A DNA stretch of 64,000 nt from Desulfuromonas sp. KJ2020 (GCF_024197615.1 NZ_JAKUKE010000003.1:1203436-1267435); one strand, 5' to 3'; numbered from the stretch's first letter, positions 45,532 through 55,210 are shown. Notes: generated by a model from the letters alone, not told the origin. Program-made: numbers and translations.

Positions 45532-46842
45532 TTAACGACGGGCGGTTTCCGGCAGGATGACGTGCTCGAGCAGCATGACAGCGGCCACCCCGACCACAAA
45601 GCCATTGCCAAGGATAGGCCGCAGCACCGAATGCATGGACAGCAGGGCCGCCTCCGGTAGGAAAGCGACGATGGTTCCCAACAGCAGGGGAAGGCCAAGG
45701 ATCAGGCCATCCTCAAAAAGAAAACCGCCGGGAGCTTCGAAAGCCAGCAGCATACCTGCCGCCACCTGGGCGCACAGGATATAGAGCAAAACAGAGCCCA
45801 TCACCACGGCCGGTATGGCCGCCAGCCAGACCAGAGCCGCCGGCGAAAAAGCCAGCGTCAAAAGCACCAGCCCCGTCGGCAGCAGGGCATATCGCGACGC
45901 ACAGCCCGTCGCCATCACCACCCCGGGGCTGAGAGAAAAGTTCACGGGTCCGATTACTCCGAGCCAGCCGGACAACAGGTTGGCCACCCCCGTCACCGTA
46001 ATCCCCCGGCGCACCCTCCCCTCCATGCCTTGCGCCCTGACCACGTCTCCGATGCTTTGGATGGATCCCAGGTCATTGATGGCAAGGGCCAGATAGCAGC
46101 AGAGAAAAGAGACCAGCACCCCCGGATCCAGACGCAAAGACGAGGTGATATTCACGCCAAAATGCCCAATCCAGGGCAAGGTGACCTGTGCCTCTGGGGA
46201 AAGGTCGGGGAAAAGAGCGTAAAAAGCCAGGCTCCCAACCACCATGGCCACCACGATCAGCACGGCTTTTTTCGGACCGCGCAGCCAGCGGTGCAAAAGA
46301 AACATGCCCAGAAGCAAGGCCATGGCGAAAACAAGACGGGACAGGGGAGAGCCACCCGACTGGCTGCCGATAAGCAGGTTCATGATAGGCGCGGCTAGGG
46401 TAAAGGCGATGAGCAGCAGAACAAGAGCCACCACCCGCGGCGTGAAGAGCCGCTGCAGCACGGGAAAGAGGCCAAAAAAACTGAGCAGGGCCAGCACCGT
46501 GCCGCCAATCATGACCGAAGTGTAGATTGTCGGCAGGTCATGTCCCTGGCTGGCGACCACCCCGATAAGGAGCACCGCTGCCGGGCCAAGGACCAGCGGA
46601 AGCCGGTGGCCGAACAGGAGCTGGATGATAAGCGTGACAGCCGTGATAAAGAACAGCTTCTGCAGATAAATGATCTGACCGGTCTGCTCCGGAAACTGCA
46701 GTTGCCCGACGATTCCGCCCACGATAACCACCCCCGGCAACGAAATTGCCAGCCACTGCAGCCCATACAGAACAAGCTCGCCAGCGGGCAACCTCTCATC
46801 AAGACCTCGTTTAAACTTCACGGTTCCACTCCTCTTTCTCAT
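45532..46842 (-). CDS. NCS2-family nucleobase:cation symporter (uracil/xanthine permease)
   Basis: A 436-residue inner-membrane protein with about 12-14 hydrophobic segments. It has the NCS2 pattern of an early LQWLAISLPGV helix, VLGPAAVLLIGV, and a substrate-site region with INDLGSIQSIGDVVRAQGM followed by GVANLLSGWLGVIGPVNFS. Substrate (uracil, xanthine or uric acid) cannot be decided. It stands alone, convergent with the sensor kinase gene. No purine riboswitch is visible upstream. Confidence 0.88.
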   Translation of the reverse strand: MRKRSGTVKFKRGLDERLPAGELVLYGLQWLAISLPGVVIVGGIVGQLQFPEQTGQIIYLQKLFFITAVTLIIQLLFGHRLPLVLGPAAVLLIGVVASQGHDLPTIYTSVMIGGTVLALLSFFGLFPVLQRLFTPRVVALVLLLIAFTLAAPIMNLLIGSQSGGSPLSRLVFAMALLLGMFLLHRWLRGPKKAVLIVVAMVVGSLAFYALFPDLSPEAQVTLPWIGHFGVNITSSLRLDPGVLVSFLCCYLALAINDLGSIQSIGDVVRAQGMEGRVRRGITVTGVANLLSGWLGVIGPVNFSLSPGVVMATGCASRYALLPTGLVLLTLAFSPAALVWLAAIPAVVMGSVLLYILCAQVAAGMLLAFEAPGGFLFEDGLILGLPLLLGTIVAFLPEAALLSMHSVLRPILGNGFVVGVAAVMLLEHVILPETARR

Positions 46843-47066
46843 GAATTGCGGTCATCTTGACGCGCTCCCTCTTGTATCACAGGATCACCCGATAGGCCAT
46901 GATGAAGGTTTTTCGGTATCGGTCCTCTTCGCCCCTGAGGGACTTTCGTGAATTTTCATTCAAATTCGCGGCCGGATATGGTATTTCTAGAGCCCTTGCA
47001 CCTTCGTTTGACGACCAAAACGAATCCTTCTTTTCAGCCGATTCGACAACAGGGTATCTACCTGCC

Positions 47067-47732
47067 ATGCTTCAGCTTTTTAATATCAGCAAATCCTACC
47101 AGAAAGATGCTGCTGCCCTTGAAGACGTCAACTTCAAAGTGGGCAAAGGCGAGTTTGTCTATATCACCGGGCCATCCGGGGCCGGCAAATCCACTCTGCT
47201 CAAGCTCCTCTATGGGGCGGAAAAACCGTCCCGGGGGCAGATACTGATGAACGGCCAGAACTTTACCCGCATGGGGGCGGCAAAAATCCCCTACATGCGA
47301 CGGCGAATCGGCATCGTTTTTCAGGATTTCAAACTTCTCAATACCCGCACAATCTTTGAAAACGTGGCTTTCCCCTTGGAAGTTCAGGGAAAAAAACGTT
47401 TTGAAGTCGGCAAAAAAGTCTATCAGGCCCTGCAGCACGTTGGTCTTGAGCACAAACTACAGCGGCGCCCCCTCGAACTCTCCGGCGGAGAACAACAGCG
47501 GGTGGCCATTGCCCGCGCACTGGTCATCGATCCACTCATTCTCATCGCTGACGAACCCACAGGCAATCTCGATGCCGAAGTCACCCGCGATATCATGACG
47601 CTTTTCAAGGGAGCAAACGCCCGCGGCTCTACCGTTTTGATTGCCACGCACGACCGTGAGATGATCCGGCAGTTTCCCCGCCGCGTTATTTCTTTGGACA
47701 AAGGACGGGTGGTCGAGGACCGCCAGCCCTGA
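47067..47732 (+). CDS. ftsE: Cell-division ATP-binding protein FtsE
   Basis: A 221-residue ABC ATPase: Walker A GPSGAGKST, Q-loop VFQDFKLL, signature LSGGEQQRVAIARAL, Walker B LILIADEPTGNLD and switch histidine ATHD. With FtsX it forms the FtsEX complex, which activates peptidoglycan hydrolases through EnvC at the septum. I start it at the ATG at 47067, where FtsE homology begins; the frame is open 56 codons further up but that part is not conserved. ftsX follows 63 bp downstream. Confidence 0.94.
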   Translation: MLQLFNISKSYQKDAAALEDVNFKVGKGEFVYITGPSGAGKSTLLKLLYGAEKPSRGQILMNGQNFTRMGAAKIPYMRRRIGIVFQDFKLLNTRTIFENVAFPLEVQGKKRFEVGKKVYQALQHVGLEHKLQRRPLELSGGEQQRVAIARALVIDPLILIADEPTGNLDAEVTRDIMTLFKGANARGSTVLIATHDREMIRQFPRRVISLDKGRVVEDRQP

Positions 47733-47795
47733 TGAGGGGCCGGTGAGGTCAGTCACCGTTGCCGGTCACCAGGAAACACCACAGGGAGTTGTACC

Positions 47796-48692
47796 TTGTT
47801 TGAAAGTCTTCTCTATTTTCCACTCCGGGCCCTGCGCAACATGCGCCAAAGCCCCTTTTTGTGTACCGCCGCCATTGCCACGGTCGCCGTCTCCCTGACT
47901 ATTCTGGCTTTTTTTGCCATCGTCGTGCTCAATGTGCAGAAACTGACCTCCCACTGGAGTAAAGAAGTCCAGATTGTAGCCTACCTGGACCAGACTCCCG
48001 ACCAAGGCCAGCTCAAGGTCTGGATGACGGAGATCAGCAATCTGCCGGAGGTCGCTGCTGTCACTTATGTTTCTCCCGCTGAAGCCCACAATCGTTTCAA
48101 GACCCGCCTGGGACAGGACGCCGGCCTGTTGGACGGACTGGCGACCGACATCCTGCCAGCCTCGCTGGAAATCACCCTGAAGGAAGATCAGCGAAATCGC
48201 CTCGGCATCGGCAAAGTCATTTCGCACCTGCGCCAGGACAGCCGCTTTTCCGACCTGCGCTATGGCCAGGAGTGGCTGGAAAAATTTGAAGCCTTCGTCG
48301 CCTTGCTCAAGATGGCCGGAGCTTTTCTCGGAGGTTTTCTCCTTTTTGCCGCCCTCTTTATCGTTTCCAACACCATACGTCTCACCCTCTTCGCCCGCCG
48401 TGACGAACTGGAGGTGATGGCCCTGGTGGGAGGCACTCCCCTCTTCATCAAAGCGCCCTTTTTGCTGGAGGGGGCCTTTCAGGGCGCCATCGGCGGCTGT
48501 CTCGCTCTGGCCGGTTCATACATGCTCTACCTTGTTTTTCTCAAAGAGGGATTATCCTCTTTGCTGCTGACCACCGGCGTCAACACCATTACCTTTCTCC
48601 CTTCCCACTACGGTCTTGCCGTGATTCTGGCCGGCCTTACCCTGGGATTTCTTGGGAGCCTGCTCTCGCTGCGAAAGCTTGTCCGGATCTGA
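47796..48692 (+). CDS. ftsX: Cell-division permease FtsX
   Basis: A 298-residue inner-membrane protein with one N-terminal helix, a periplasmic domain (about 50-150; VQIVAYLDQTPDQGQ, VTYVSPAEA) and three C-terminal helices with the FtsX/MacB-type region TIRLTLFARRDELEVMALVG. It uses a TTG start with GGGAG seven bases upstream. Its stop overlaps the start of the EnvC-like gene (TGATG), so the two are coupled. Confidence 0.93.
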   Translation: MFESLLYFPLRALRNMRQSPFLCTAAIATVAVSLTILAFFAIVVLNVQKLTSHWSKEVQIVAYLDQTPDQGQLKVWMTEISNLPEVAAVTYVSPAEAHNRFKTRLGQDAGLLDGLATDILPASLEITLKEDQRNRLGIGKVISHLRQDSRFSDLRYGQEWLEKFEAFVALLKMAGAFLGGFLLFAALFIVSNTIRLTLFARRDELEVMALVGGTPLFIKAPFLLEGAFQGAIGGCLALAGSYMLYLVFLKEGLSSLLLTTGVNTITFLPSHYGLAVILAGLTLGFLGSLLSLRKLVRI

Positions 48693-49867
48693 TGGCTAAC
48701 GTCCCTTCTCCAAGATGGCTTTACCTGCTCGGGATTCTGGGTTGTGTCGTCAGCCTGTTTCTGGCCACCACCGTTTTGGCCTCACCCCGCGAAGAGCTGG
48801 AAAAGAGTCGACAGACGCTGGAGGCCATCCAGCAGCGCATTGAGCAAACGGCCAAGGACCTGGATCGGAAAAAGTCGGACGAAGCCTCTTTACGCAGAGA
48901 CCTGGAGACGGTCGAAAAAGAACTGCGTAAAATTGATCGACGCAAAGCAGGCCTGAGCAAAAGGCTGGAGCAGCTGAAAGAGGAAGAGGCCGAAAAGGAA
49001 GAAGACATCCAGCAGACGAAAGTCTCCATCGGCCGCCTTGAAGGACAGGTCGAAAAGCGCCTGGTCGCCCTTTACAAAGGCGCCGACGCCAATTTTATTC
49101 GTATCCTTTTCGCCGGCATTCCACCGGCAAAAATCGCCGAAGAGTATGATTTTCTCGGGCGCATCGTGGAAAAGGATCGGCAGCTTCTCCATGACTACCG
49201 CAGCAACCTGGCTAACCTGGAAAAGGCCCGAATCCAACTGGAAAAACTGCAGAGAGAACAAAAAGAAGCGTTGACCGCCCTGGCCGGCGAAGAAACCAAC
49301 ATCGCCCAGGCTCGTAAGCTCAAAAGCCGGCTGCTGGGGCAGGTACGCAGTGATCGCGACTCCCTCGCTCTGGAACTGGCTGAATTAAAAGAAAAAGCTC
49401 AGCGTCTGAGCGATCTTGTCAAAAAACTTGAATCGGAAAAGCCGCGCGGGTATAGTCAGAAATCAGGCCTTTTCGCCGCCCGGAAGGGGCACTTGCCCTG
49501 GCCTGCCGCCGGGAAAATCAGCATCGGCTTCGGCTTGGGCCGCCATCCTGAGCTCGGCACCGAGTACGACAGTCATGGCCTGGAAATCAGCGTGGGGGTC
49601 GATCAGCCGGTTTCAGCCGTCGCTCCCGGAAAAGTCATCTTCGCCAGCTGGTTCAAGGGGTATGGCAATCTTCTCATTCTGGACCACGGCGACAGCTTCT
49701 ATACCCTTTACGCCCAAACCTCGAGGCTTTTGAAAAAGGTGGGAGACGCCGTCGCGGCAGGGGAACAGATCGCTCTCTCGGGCTATGAGGGGAAAGAGAA
49801 TCTCTATTTCGAAGTCCGTGAAGGACGAACCCCCCTCGACCCGACAAAGTGGCTCGTTCCAAAGTAG
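48692..49867 (+). CDS. EnvC-like murein hydrolase activator (degenerate LytM/M23 domain)
   Basis: A 391-residue protein: N-terminal membrane segment or signal peptide, a long coiled coil (about 35-260) and a C-terminal LytM fold. Zinc ligands of active M23 peptidases are mostly lost: HGLEIS replaces HxGxD, TLYAQ replaces TLYxH, and NLYFEV replaces the HxH motif. This is what is known for EnvC, which activates amidases rather than cutting peptidoglycan. Its position right after ftsEX, its known partner, supports this. Confidence 0.92.
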   Translation: MANVPSPRWLYLLGILGCVVSLFLATTVLASPREELEKSRQTLEAIQQRIEQTAKDLDRKKSDEASLRRDLETVEKELRKIDRRKAGLSKRLEQLKEEEAEKEEDIQQTKVSIGRLEGQVEKRLVALYKGADANFIRILFAGIPPAKIAEEYDFLGRIVEKDRQLLHDYRSNLANLEKARIQLEKLQREQKEALTALAGEETNIAQARKLKSRLLGQVRSDRDSLALELAELKEKAQRLSDLVKKLESEKPRGYSQKSGLFAARKGHLPWPAAGKISIGFGLGRHPELGTEYDSHGLEISVGVDQPVSAVAPGKVIFASWFKGYGNLLILDHGDSFYTLYAQTSRLLKKVGDAVAAGEQIALSGYEGKENLYFEVREGRTPLDPTKWLVPK

Positions 49868-49891
49868 ACAACCACAGATGGAGGAAAACCG

Positions 49892-51211
49892 ATGCACAAA
49901 GCCAGGCGGTCAACGATCCTCATCCTCGTCATGGCCCTTGTTCTGCTGGGATGGATTTCAACGGGGGCGTCGACCCCCACCAGCCCGTCCGAAGTTCGCG
50001 CGCAATATGAAAACATGGAACTTTTCACGGATGTGCTGTCCATCATCCGCAAAAATTACGTGGAAGAACCGGATACCAAGGAACTGATCTACGGGGCCAT
50101 CAACGGCATGCTCAATTCTCTTGATCCCCATTCCGCCTTCATGCCACCGGACATGTATAAGGAAATGAAGATCGATACCCGGGGTGAATTTGGCGGTCTG
50201 GGCATTGAAATCGCCATCCGGGACAGTGTTCTGACCATCGTGGCTCCGATTGAAGACACCCCCGCCTACCGGGCCGGGTTAATGGCAGGCGACCAGATCA
50301 TCAAAATCGAAGATCGCTTCACCAAGGACCTGAGTATCATGGAGGCCGTCAAGCTGATGCGGGGCCCCAAGGGGAGCAAAATAACCATTACCATTATGCG
50401 CGAAGGATTTGAAAATCCGAAAGCGTTCACGCTGGAGCGAGAAATCATCAAGACCAAAAGCGTGAAGTCGCGAACTCTGGTCGACGGCTTTGGCTATGTG
50501 CGTATTTCCCAGTTCCAGGAACGTACGGATTCAGACCTGACCAAAGCCCTTGAGAATCTTATGGCGGAAAACGGCGATGCTCTTGAAGGGCTGGTGATCG
50601 ACCTCCGCAACAATCCGGGAGGGCTGCTCGACCAGGCGGTCAACGTCTCTGATCTCTTTTTGTCATCCGGTCTTATTGTTTACACAGGGGGGCGCGAAAA
50701 CGACAGCCAGATGAAATTCGAGGCTCACCCCGACAACACCATGCCCTACACGCCTACGGTCGTGCTCATCAATAACGGCAGTGCGAGCGCCTCGGAAATC
50801 GTCGCTGGTGCTCTGCAGGACCATGGCCGCGCCGTCATCATGGGAACCCAGAGCTTCGGCAAGGGCTCCGTACAGACGATCATCCCCTTGAGCGACGATT
50901 CGGGTCTGCGACTGACCACAGCCTATTACTACACACCCAGCGGTCGATCCATTCAGGCCCTGGGCATCACCCCGGATATTGTGGTGCCTGAAATGGAGGT
51001 CAAAGAAATCCAGTCCTCTCACGCCTTCAGCGAGAAGGATCTGAAAAACCATTTTGAGACGACCGACTCCACACCCGCCAGAAAAAAGGGGGCCAGTGCC
51101 CAGAGGTTTCCATTGAGCGCCGATGACATGAAAGACTACCAGCTCATGCGGGCTTTAGACCTCCTGCGTGGCTGGCAGGTCTTCAGCACACTGCACCAAC
51201 CGGCGGCCTGA
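49892..51211 (+). CDS. C-terminal processing peptidase (S41 family, CtpA)
   Basis: A 439-residue protein: signal anchor, PDZ domain (about 95-175), and S41 protease core with DLRNNPGGLLDQAV, catalytic serine in NNGSASASE and lysine in FGKGSVQT. Tail-specific periplasmic protease; in this ftsEX-envC context it probably takes part in cell-envelope turnover. GGAGG precedes the ATG. A terminator hairpin follows at 51235-51259. Confidence 0.93.
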   Translation: MHKARRSTILILVMALVLLGWISTGASTPTSPSEVRAQYENMELFTDVLSIIRKNYVEEPDTKELIYGAINGMLNSLDPHSAFMPPDMYKEMKIDTRGEFGGLGIEIAIRDSVLTIVAPIEDTPAYRAGLMAGDQIIKIEDRFTKDLSIMEAVKLMRGPKGSKITITIMREGFENPKAFTLEREIIKTKSVKSRTLVDGFGYVRISQFQERTDSDLTKALENLMAENGDALEGLVIDLRNNPGGLLDQAVNVSDLFLSSGLIVYTGGRENDSQMKFEAHPDNTMPYTPTVVLINNGSASASEIVAGALQDHGRAVIMGTQSFGKGSVQTIIPLSDDSGLRLTTAYYYTPSGRSIQALGITPDIVVPEMEVKEIQSSHAFSEKDLKNHFETTDSTPARKKGASAQRFPLSADDMKDYQLMRALDLLRGWQVFSTLHQPAA

Positions 51212-51234
51212 TTCACATCAACCATCGAACCAGA

Positions 51235-51259
51235 GGGGGATGCTGCCATCCCCCTTTTT
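51235..51259 (+). terminator. Rho-independent terminator or attenuator between ctpA and the deacetylase gene
   Basis: GGGGGATG-CTGC-CATCCCCC followed by TTTTT. The next ATG lies only 11 bases after the T run. Confidence 0.8.
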
Positions 51260-51269
51260 CATTATACCT

Positions 51270-52427
51270 ATGGCCAAACAGAAAAAAACGCCTTCAAAAA
51301 AAACCAAACGCAAAAAGAAGCGCCAGCAGGCCACCTGGCCTTGGCTGGCTCTAGCGGCTTTTGCGGCCGTGGTCTGCCTGTTGTTGGCCCTCACCCTCCT
51401 GCCGCGGATGCTGGAGAAGAAAACCCCGCCACCCGCTGCGACCAAAGATCCTTCAATACTGACCGAAGTTCTGGTGGAGGACATCCGGATCGAAGTCGAG
51501 AGCGCCTTGCTTCGCGCTGGCGTCAAGCTGCCAACGCAGGCGCTGAAAGACCTGGCGCCAGGCGCCTCATTGACGGTAGAGGGAGCCTATCCCGAAACGG
51601 CGGCACTCGATACACTGCAAAAACGGCTCAAACGACTCTCCGGAAATATCGAAGTACAGAATCATCCGACCCAAAGAACGATTGTCATCCTGTGGAATGG
51701 ACGGCTTCTCTTTGGCATCGAATATCCACCGGAGCCGTCAGTTCCCCCGGACGCCCCGCCGGGGCCCCGCGTCGCCATTATCATCGACGACGTCGGTCGC
51801 GACCTGGCCACGGCGCGGGAAATTCTCGACATCGATCTGCCTCTCAACGTGGCCATTCTCCCTTTCAGTCACAAAGCTTTTGAGATCGACGAGTTGCTTT
51901 ATCAGCAGGGGCGGGAAATTCTTATTCACATCCCCATGGAGCCCCAGGGATATCCTGACAAAAATCCTGGCCCCCAGGCTCTTTTCGTCAACCTCGATCG
52001 GGACGAGATCAGGCGCAGGTTTGAGGCCTATCGACAACGAGTACCCCATGCCACCGGCGGCAACAACCATATGGGTTCCCGTTTTACCGAAGAGCGCGAC
52101 GGGATGCGCACCGTTCTCACTCTGATGAAAGACGATGGCTTGTTTTTTGTGGACAGCCTTACCACGCCACGCTCCGTCGCCTATGCCGAAGCGGTCAAGA
52201 TGGGCATACCTTCCGTTGAAAGGGATGTCTTTCTCGATAATGTGCAGGTCGCATCACGCATTCTGGCCGAAATCCGTAAGCTGGCCGCTCTGGCACAAAG
52301 ACAGGGCACCGCCGTCGGTATCTGCCATCCGCACCCAGAAACACTGGAAGCTTTGCGGCAGTCGGTCAAAATTTTCCAGGAATACGGCGTCACCGTGGTG
52401 CCCGTTTCACAATTGCTCAGGTCTTAG
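51270..52427 (+). CDS. Divergent polysaccharide deacetylase family protein (YibQ-like)
   Basis: About 385 residues: a lysine-rich N-terminus, one membrane helix, and a NodB-like barrel with VAIIIDDVGRDL, LPLNVAILPFS, HIPMEPQGYP, NNHMGSRFT, and a late IGICHPHPET-like VGICHPHPET. This is the DUF610/YibQ family, often found after envC; its enzymatic role is not firmly established. I start it at the ATG at 51270, before AKQKKT. No ribosome binding site is seen there, because the region is occupied by the terminator hairpin. Confidence 0.88.
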   Translation: MAKQKKTPSKKTKRKKKRQQATWPWLALAAFAAVVCLLLALTLLPRMLEKKTPPPAATKDPSILTEVLVEDIRIEVESALLRAGVKLPTQALKDLAPGASLTVEGAYPETAALDTLQKRLKRLSGNIEVQNHPTQRTIVILWNGRLLFGIEYPPEPSVPPDAPPGPRVAIIIDDVGRDLATAREILDIDLPLNVAILPFSHKAFEIDELLYQQGREILIHIPMEPQGYPDKNPGPQALFVNLDRDEIRRRFEAYRQRVPHATGGNNHMGSRFTEERDGMRTVLTLMKDDGLFFVDSLTTPRSVAYAEAVKMGIPSVERDVFLDNVQVASRILAEIRKLAALAQRQGTAVGICHPHPETLEALRQSVKIFQEYGVTVVPVSQLLRS

Positions 52428-52457
52428 GGCGACTGCGTACATTCAGTGGAGGGAATA

Positions 52458-53852
52458 TCAGGGAAGTTGACGGCGAATCTTTTCAGCGGCGGTCTGCAAA
52501 GCGGCATATTCGCCGGTGGTCAGGATTTCTTCCGGGGTATCGCTGTGTACTTTGCGGATCAGCAGAAACTCTTCGCCGAGTCGTCCATCCGCCGAAGCGA
52601 TCGTGTTAGAGAGAAGCTGCTGCAGATCGGCTGATCTTGGCAAAGAATCCAAGGGGATGGATTTGTGGGAGACTTCGAGCCCCTGCCGATCGAAGCGGTA
52701 GAATGACAGTTCCTGCCGAAAGAAACCGCTCGTCCCCGGCTTGCGGTGAAGAACGAAATAGGCCTGCGCCGCCGACTCCCGGAAAAAGCCCTTCAGGGTG
52801 TCTTCGGCGGTCGCCGTCGGTGCGACACCATGGAAGTGGGTCAACGCCAGTTGGTTGAAGCAGTCGTCATCCATGAAACCGAGAACCCGACCGTCGGAGG
52901 TTTCGGCAAAGTAGCCGGCCTCGCTCACGCCCCCGTCAGTGCGTAGAGGTCTTCCGCAAACAAGGCAGGTCGGGTGGACTCGAGAGCAGCGTTCCCGATA
53001 GGCCGCCTCGTTGCGCGTAGACTCAGCCTGAGTTGCCGTCATGATCTCTGCCAGCCGACGTTGGTCATCCTCCTGGGCCCCCAGATATACCTGGCGGGCG
53101 AGATGGGCAAACTGCAGGTGAACATCGGTGTTGCGGCCATGGGTCAATATGGGATAGACGCGACCTTCCGGATTGGTGTTGAGCGATTCCACCTTGGGAC
53201 TTTTAGCGATATAGCCTTCGAAACAGCGGTAACCACGATTGATGGCGTACCCCTTGAGAAGTTGATAGGAATCTTTGAAGGTGCCGCTGTAGTGAACCCG
53301 CGAATCGAGCAGACAGGGAAGAACCCGAATCGCCCGCCGCGACAACTGCAGACGGTCGAAAAAGGCATAGAGGTTGCGACAATTCTCCAGGGAAGGCGCA
53401 TCTTTTACCGGCACGATGACGCGATCCGAGGCAAACAGGGCGTTTTGGGTAAACACGTCGAGATCGGGTCGGGTATCGATGATGACGATCCCCTGCAGAC
53501 CGGAACGGCCCAGAATGCGGCCTAGGATATCGACCCGGTCCAACCGATTGCGCAACCGGCTTAAATCGCGACTGGAGGGGATGAACTGGACCCCGTACTC
53601 GCCGAGTTCAACAATTTCCCGCAGGGGGCGATCGGAAAAGAGATCGGCCACCTCCCCCTCGCCGTGGGTACGGCCGATGCGAAACATCTGATCGACGGAA
53701 AAATGATTGTCAAAACTGAAAAGGGTGACGGGCAGATCCTCATTGAGGGCCTTGAGATAAACTGCCAGGTTGGTAGCCAGGGTGGTTTTGCCCACTCCCC
53801 CCTTTTCGCTGGATACGGTTACAATGTAGGGCTGATTTGTCAATCGGCTCAT
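52458..53852 (-). CDS. ParA/MinD-type ATPase with C-terminal cysteine-containing domain
   Basis: About 464 residues. The N-terminal half is a ParA-like ATPase with the deviant Walker A motif EKGGVGKTT and IVIIDTRPDLDVF for switch/Walker B. The C-terminal 200 residues are not ParA-like and contain CLVCGRPL, a possible zinc or redox site, and a GFMDDDCFNQLA segment. No parB or plasmid gene is near, so a chromosome- or pole-positioning role is only a guess. The start is the ATG at 53852, because the earlier GTG at 53891 lies inside the promoter. Confidence 0.82.
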   Translation of the reverse strand: MSRLTNQPYIVTVSSEKGGVGKTTLATNLAVYLKALNEDLPVTLFSFDNHFSVDQMFRIGRTHGEGEVADLFSDRPLREIVELGEYGVQFIPSSRDLSRLRNRLDRVDILGRILGRSGLQGIVIIDTRPDLDVFTQNALFASDRVIVPVKDAPSLENCRNLYAFFDRLQLSRRAIRVLPCLLDSRVHYSGTFKDSYQLLKGYAINRGYRCFEGYIAKSPKVESLNTNPEGRVYPILTHGRNTDVHLQFAHLARQVYLGAQEDDQRRLAEIMTATQAESTRNEAAYRERCSRVHPTCLVCGRPLRTDGGVSEAGYFAETSDGRVLGFMDDDCFNQLALTHFHGVAPTATAEDTLKGFFRESAAQAYFVLHRKPGTSGFFRQELSFYRFDRQGLEVSHKSIPLDSLPRSADLQQLLSNTIASADGRLGEEFLLIRKVHSDTPEEILTTGEYAALQTAAEKIRRQLP

Positions 53853-53872
53853 CTCCTGTTTTTGAGACCCTA

Positions 53873-53901
53873 CATATAGGGTATAAACCACAACTTGTCA
53901 A
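53873..53901 (-). promoter_or_regulatory. Sigma-70-type promoter of the ParA-like gene
   Basis: On the minus strand TTGACA (complement of 53896-53901) and TATATG (complement of 53873-53878), spacer 17 bp. Transcription would start about 12 bases before the ATG at 53852. Confidence 0.7.
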
Positions 53902-53923
53902 CTTCTAACCCCAAGATATTGTT

Positions 53924-55132
53924 ATGAGCATGTTGCCTCACTCGGAAAAGATCCTGACTGTCAGCCGCCTTAACGCCTTGCTTAAAGAGACTGTTGAGGA
54001 CAACTTTGTCCAAGTCTGGGTTGAAGGGGAGATATCCAACTTTACGCCGGCCTCCTCGGGACACTGGTATTTCTCCCTTAAAGACGAAAATGCCCAAATC
54101 CGTTGCATCATGTTCCGCGCCCAGGCAAGAGCGCTGATATTTCGGCCGGAAAACGGCAGTCGGGTTCTCTGCTGCGGACGAATCTCCCTTTACACTCAGC
54201 GGGGGGACCTGCAGCTGATCGTCGAAGCCATGGAAGCCAGAGGATTCGGCAACCTCCAGCTGGCCTTCGAACAGTTGAAACATAAACTCATGGAGGAAGG
54301 ACTTTTCGACAGTCAACACAAACGCCCCCTCCCCTCCTTTCCACAGACTATCGGTATTGTCACTTCGGCTACCGGGGCAGCCATCCATGACATCCTCACC
54401 GTTTTGCGCCGCCGCAGCGTCGGCTTGCGCGTTCTACTCCGGCCCGTTCGCGTGCAGGGAGAAGAGGCCGCCGGAGAAATCGCCGAAGCCATCGCCGACC
54501 TGAACCGCCAGGGAACTGCCGATGTTCTTATTGTCGGCCGCGGGGGTGGTTCCCTGGAAGATCTCTGGGCCTTTAACGAGGAGAAAGTGGCCCGGGCCAT
54601 TCATGCCTCGAAAATTCCCGTCATTTCCGCCGTCGGTCACGAAGTTGACGTGACCATCGCCGACTTTGTCGCCGACCTGCGCGCGCCGACTCCCAGCGCC
54701 GCGGCGGAGTTGGTCGTCAAGAACCGGCAGGAACTGGAAGGTCATGTTGACCATCTGATTCTGCGACTGGCCAGTCAGATGGGCGGTCGGCTTCACCTCA
54801 TGCAGGAACGTCTCGATGGACTGGCCAGGCGCTTGCGATCGCCGGCCCAGTCCCTGGCAATGATGAAGCAACAACAGGAGAATCTCAGCCTTCGCCTGAC
54901 TAGGGCCATGGCCCGAAGACTGGAAACAGCCGGCAGTCATTTGGGCGCTACGGTCGCGCGGTTGGATACTCTTTCCCCACTGAAAACCCTCACGCGCGGC
55001 TACGCCATCGCGTTTCGGGAAGATACGGGCGATATCGTACGCCGAGCCGGGGAACTCGCGCCTGGAGACCAGCTGAAAATCCGCTTTGGTCAAGGAAGTG
55101 CGGTTGTTCAGGTTAAAAAGGTTTTGCCATGA
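53924..55132 (+). CDS. xseA: Exodeoxyribonuclease VII large subunit
   Basis: A 402-residue protein with an N-terminal OB-fold (VEGEISNF, GHWYFSLKDENAQIRCIMF) and the catalytic core region GIVTSATGAAIHDIL, VLIVGRGGGSLEDLWAFN, PVISAVGHEVDVTIADFVADLRAPTPSAAAEL, quoted in parts. A coiled coil and the conserved LTRGYAI motif near the end complete it. With XseB it degrades single-stranded DNA. Length is normal (about 400-450). Confidence 0.95.
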   Translation: MSMLPHSEKILTVSRLNALLKETVEDNFVQVWVEGEISNFTPASSGHWYFSLKDENAQIRCIMFRAQARALIFRPENGSRVLCCGRISLYTQRGDLQLIVEAMEARGFGNLQLAFEQLKHKLMEEGLFDSQHKRPLPSFPQTIGIVTSATGAAIHDILTVLRRRSVGLRVLLRPVRVQGEEAAGEIAEAIADLNRQGTADVLIVGRGGGSLEDLWAFNEEKVARAIHASKIPVISAVGHEVDVTIADFVADLRAPTPSAAAELVVKNRQELEGHVDHLILRLASQMGGRLHLMQERLDGLARRLRSPAQSLAMMKQQQENLSLRLTRAMARRLETAGSHLGATVARLDTLSPLKTLTRGYAIAFREDTGDIVRRAGELAPGDQLKIRFGQGSAVVQVKKVLP

Positions 55133-55159
55133 ATGCCCTCCATAGAAGCCCGAAAAACC

Positions 55160-55188
55160 TTGACTCATCCCGAGAGCACAGGGATAAT
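55160..55188 (+). promoter_or_regulatory. Candidate sigma-70-type promoter before xseB
   Basis: TTGACT (55160-55165) and GATAAT (55183-55188) with a 17-bp spacer, 23 bp before the xseB ATG, in the 78-bp gap after xseA. Confidence 0.55.
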
Positions 55189-55210
55189 TATCCATTTATG
55201 AGGGAGCAAA

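Noticed and set aside
53853-53891. N-terminal extension of the ParA-like protein from GTG 53891
   Set aside because: The codons fall between and on the -35/-10 elements of a good promoter, and ParA homology begins after the ATG at 53852.
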